64,000 nucleotides of DNA from Cognatiluteimonas profundi (GTDB lineage Bacteria; Pseudomonadota; Gammaproteobacteria; Xanthomonadales; Xanthomonadaceae): the NCBI RefSeq assembly GCF_009792795.1, contig NZ_VKHQ01000003.1:434001-498000 (forward strand), read 5' to 3'. The notes beneath the pieces are model-generated. The model was given only the letters and a program-made list of their open reading frames with translations, made no database searches and was not told the origin of the DNA. Below, one piece after another: positions 62,334 through 64,000 of this stretch. Every line of letters starts with the position of its first letter. Position 1 is the first letter of the stretch. Both the position numbers and the translations under genes were made by a program.

Positions 62334-63633
62334 GTGTCTCCCCCATTGCCGTTCCACTGCGCACGTGCACGCCCCGATCCGGACTCACCCACCGCGCGCG
62401 GACGCTCCTGCGCAGGAGCGCACGCGGAAAGGCCACGACGGTCGCTGCGATGTTGATCAGCCAGAATGCCAGTGGATACCACACCATCCAGTAGTAATTG
62501 CGACCGAGCTGGTGGTCGTAACGACTGTCGAGCCATTTGCTGATGGCGAACTGCAGCAGGCAGGTCGTGCCCAGCAGCGCGCCACTCCAGCGCGGGATCA
62601 GCGGCGATCCAATCAGCGGCACGATGCCGTGCGGCAGCACCAGGCCCGCGAGCCAGATCACGGTGAGCGCCAGCATCAGGTACGACCACAGCAGGCTCAG
62701 GCACAACTCCAGCAGCAGCGGCCATAGATGGTTCTGCTGCGGGTGGGCGACCACGTCGAGGTTCTTGAGCAGCACCTGCGCCCCACCCGTCGCCCAGCGC
62801 AGCCGCTGCTTCCACAAGCCGCGCAGGGTTTCCGGCATCAGGATCCAGACCAGCGCACGCGGCTCGAAGCGGATGTCCCAGCCAGCGCGCTGCAGCTTCC
62901 ACGTGATGTCGATGTCCTCGGTCAGCATGTCCGCGCTCCAGTAACCGACGTCATGCAGCGCGCATTTCCGGAAAGCGGTGATCACGCCGGAGACCGTGAA
63001 CAACCGGCCGAAGGTGCGTTGCGCGCGCTTGATCATGCCGACGATCGATGAAAACTCGCCAACCTGCAGCCGGCCCAGCAGCGTGGAACGGTTGCGGATG
63101 CGCGGGTTGCCGGTCACGGCCGCCACGTCGGCGTCGCCGACGAAATGCCGGACCATCCAGCGCGCGCACTGCGGGTCCAGCAAGGCGTCGCCGTCGATGC
63201 AGAGCAGCAGCTCGTGGTGTGCCATCAGGCATCCGGCCTGCAGCGCCATCGCCTTGCCCTGGTTCTTGCCCATGTGGACGACGCGCAGGCGGGGGTGCAG
63301 CGGCACCATCGCATCCAGGATGGATCCCGTGTCGTCGCCACTGCCGTCGTTGATCGCAACCACCTCGAACTCCGGGTAGTCGGTCGCCAGCGCATGGCGG
63401 ATGGTTTCCTCGGCATGCGGTCCTTCGTTGAAGCACGGGATCAGGATGCTGACGGGCGGCAGCGACGGCGTCGGGAGCTGGCCGACGGTTGCCACGTCGC
63501 GTCGCTCGAACCGCCAGTAGAACAACGCCGCGCCCATCATCCACAGATAAGACATGAACAACGGGTAGAAGTAGACGAAGCCCTGCAAGCCGAGCCAGAG
63601 CGTGTGGACCAGCGCGAGCGCCATGATCGTCAC
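62326..63633 (-). CDS. pgaC: Poly-beta-1,6-N-acetyl-D-glucosamine synthase PgaC
   Basis: A 435-residue GT2 glycosyltransferase that polymerises GlcNAc from UDP-GlcNAc. Membrane helices at the N-terminus and two or three at the C-terminus hold the GT2 domain: ILIPCFNEGPHAEET, D of NDGSGDDT, the DGDALLD metal site, and the ED / QxxRW motifs (LTEDIDITWKL, KQRLRWATGG). GTG start at 63633 overlaps the pgaB TGA (GTGA); a downstream ATG at 63624 is possible. The polymer is a biofilm adhesin. Confidence 0.92.
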   Translation of the reverse strand: MTIMALALVHTLWLGLQGFVYFYPLFMSYLWMMGAALFYWRFERRDVATVGQLPTPSLPPVSILIPCFNEGPHAEETIRHALATDYPEFEVVAINDGSGDDTGSILDAMVPLHPRLRVVHMGKNQGKAMALQAGCLMAHHELLLCIDGDALLDPQCARWMVRHFVGDADVAAVTGNPRIRNRSTLLGRLQVGEFSSIVGMIKRAQRTFGRLFTVSGVITAFRKCALHDVGYWSADMLTEDIDITWKLQRAGWDIRFEPRALVWILMPETLRGLWKQRLRWATGGAQVLLKNLDVVAHPQQNHLWPLLLELCLSLLWSYLMLALTVIWLAGLVLPHGIVPLIGSPLIPRWSGALLGTTCLLQFAISKWLDSRYDHQLGRNYYWMVWYPLAFWLINIAATVVAFPRALLRRSVRARWVSPDRGVHVRSGTAMGETHV

Positions 63634-64000
63634 CGTCCGGCCGCGGCCGCGGCCGCACCCGCGTGCCGGGCCGCCATCGCTGGCGCTCGCGGCTTGTCGG
63701 GCTTGCTGTCGAACACCGGGCGCAGCACTGCCGGGTCCGGGTTGTTCCGGTAGAGGTTGTCCGGGTAATAGGCCACGTTCAACACGCCGTGCGCGTAAAG
63801 CGATCGGATCGTGTCGGCCAGTTCCGTACTGGGTATCGGTGCGTCCTGCCTGCGCCAGTCGACGGTCTGCAGTTCGATCACCGCCTTCTTCAATCCGTTC
63901 GGCTGCGCGGCGACCTTGCGGACGATCGCATCGAGGAATGCCGCTGGATCGGCGGCCTGCTCCATATAGGGCATCGCCATGATCGCGGTGTAGTCGTAGT
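63630..64000 (-). CDS. pgaB: Poly-beta-1,6-GlcNAc N-deacetylase PgaB (C-terminal end, runs off window)
   Basis: The last 123 residues of a protein entering from beyond position 64000. YDYTAIMAMPYMEQA and VWDWRRQDAPIPSTELADTIRSLYAHGVLN-type segments and YYPDNLYRNNP match the C-terminal glycoside-hydrolase-like domain of PgaB, which processes partly deacetylated PNAG in the periplasm. An Ala-rich tail ends it. The stop overlaps the pgaC GTG. pgaA would be expected further out. Confidence 0.85.
   Translation of the reverse strand, partial: YDYTAIMAMPYMEQAADPAAFLDAIVRKVAAQPNGLKKAVIELQTVDWRRQDAPIPSTELADTIRSLYAHGVLNVAYYPDNLYRNNPDPAVLRPVFDSKPDKPRAPAMAARHAGAAAAAAGR

Overview
The window looks like chromosomal DNA of a GC-rich gammaproteobacterium of the Xanthomonadaceae (Lysobacter/Luteimonas-like). 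This rests on gene content and style: TonB-dependent receptors paired with a LacI regulator, a class I fumarase, ScpA/ScpB/RluB in tandem, a complete System I cytochrome c maturation operon leading into metX, class III PHA synthase, GTG starts, and TAnAAT-type -10 boxes close to start codons. No phage, transposase, integrase or CRISPR array was seen, so it reads as core chromosome with a few accessory or eroding spots.

Layout. 1-6.5 kb: tcdA end, a cytochrome c'-like protein, a glycine-zipper lipoprotein, a DUF456 protein, a phospholipase D/cardiolipin synthase, a BON-MscS channel and fumarase. 6.6-14.1 kb: a small CCGGC-tailed protein, an ABC exporter, a BON protein, a PQQ-type sugar dehydrogenase, DUF488, a UbiB-family kinase and ferredoxin-NADP reductase. 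14.1-15.6 kb: a LacI regulator with two matching operators beside relics of a TonB receptor and a sugar-ABC permease. 15.6-20.1 kb: bolA/yciI, then scpA-scpB-rluB. 20.1-23.4 kb: a Cpx-like envelope stress module (CpxP-like protein, response regulator, kinase) with inverted CpxR-like boxes. 23.4-25.9 kb: omega-amidase and methionine aminotransferase pair, DUF3293. 25.9-33.7 kb: ccmABCDEFGHI and metX. 33.8-37.4 kb: a cysteine-dioxygenase-like cupin, tRNA-Leu(CAA), an asparagine-synthetase-like protein without its glutaminase domain, and a small M48-like protein. 37.4-40.2 kb: phaC-phaE and pssA. 40.4-44.7 kb: a KdpDE-like pair divergent from kup. 45.2-56.0 kb: a 3-hydroxybutyrate (3HB) cluster: 3HB-oligomer hydrolase, 3HB dehydrogenase, a CrbR/CrbS-like (ErdR/MxtR-like) two-component pair, a TonB receptor and a GntP-type permease. 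56.0-64.0 kb: dinB, pruA, an M20 peptidase, a YbhB-like protein, cytochrome c, and pgaB'-pgaC-pgaD.

How it fits together. The phaCE polymer synthase and, a few kilobases away, a full route for outside 3HB oligomers or monomer (receptor, permease, hydrolase, dehydrogenase, regulators) suggest a carbon-storage and overflow theme; the link to the receptor is inference. Two regulatory circuits can be read almost entirely from DNA: LacI with two operators of the form TGnAAnCGnTTnCA, and a Cpx-like circuit with a 12-bp perfect inverted repeat between divergent genes. Paired REP-like repeats occur at two intergenic sites, one of which supplies the stop codon of dinB.
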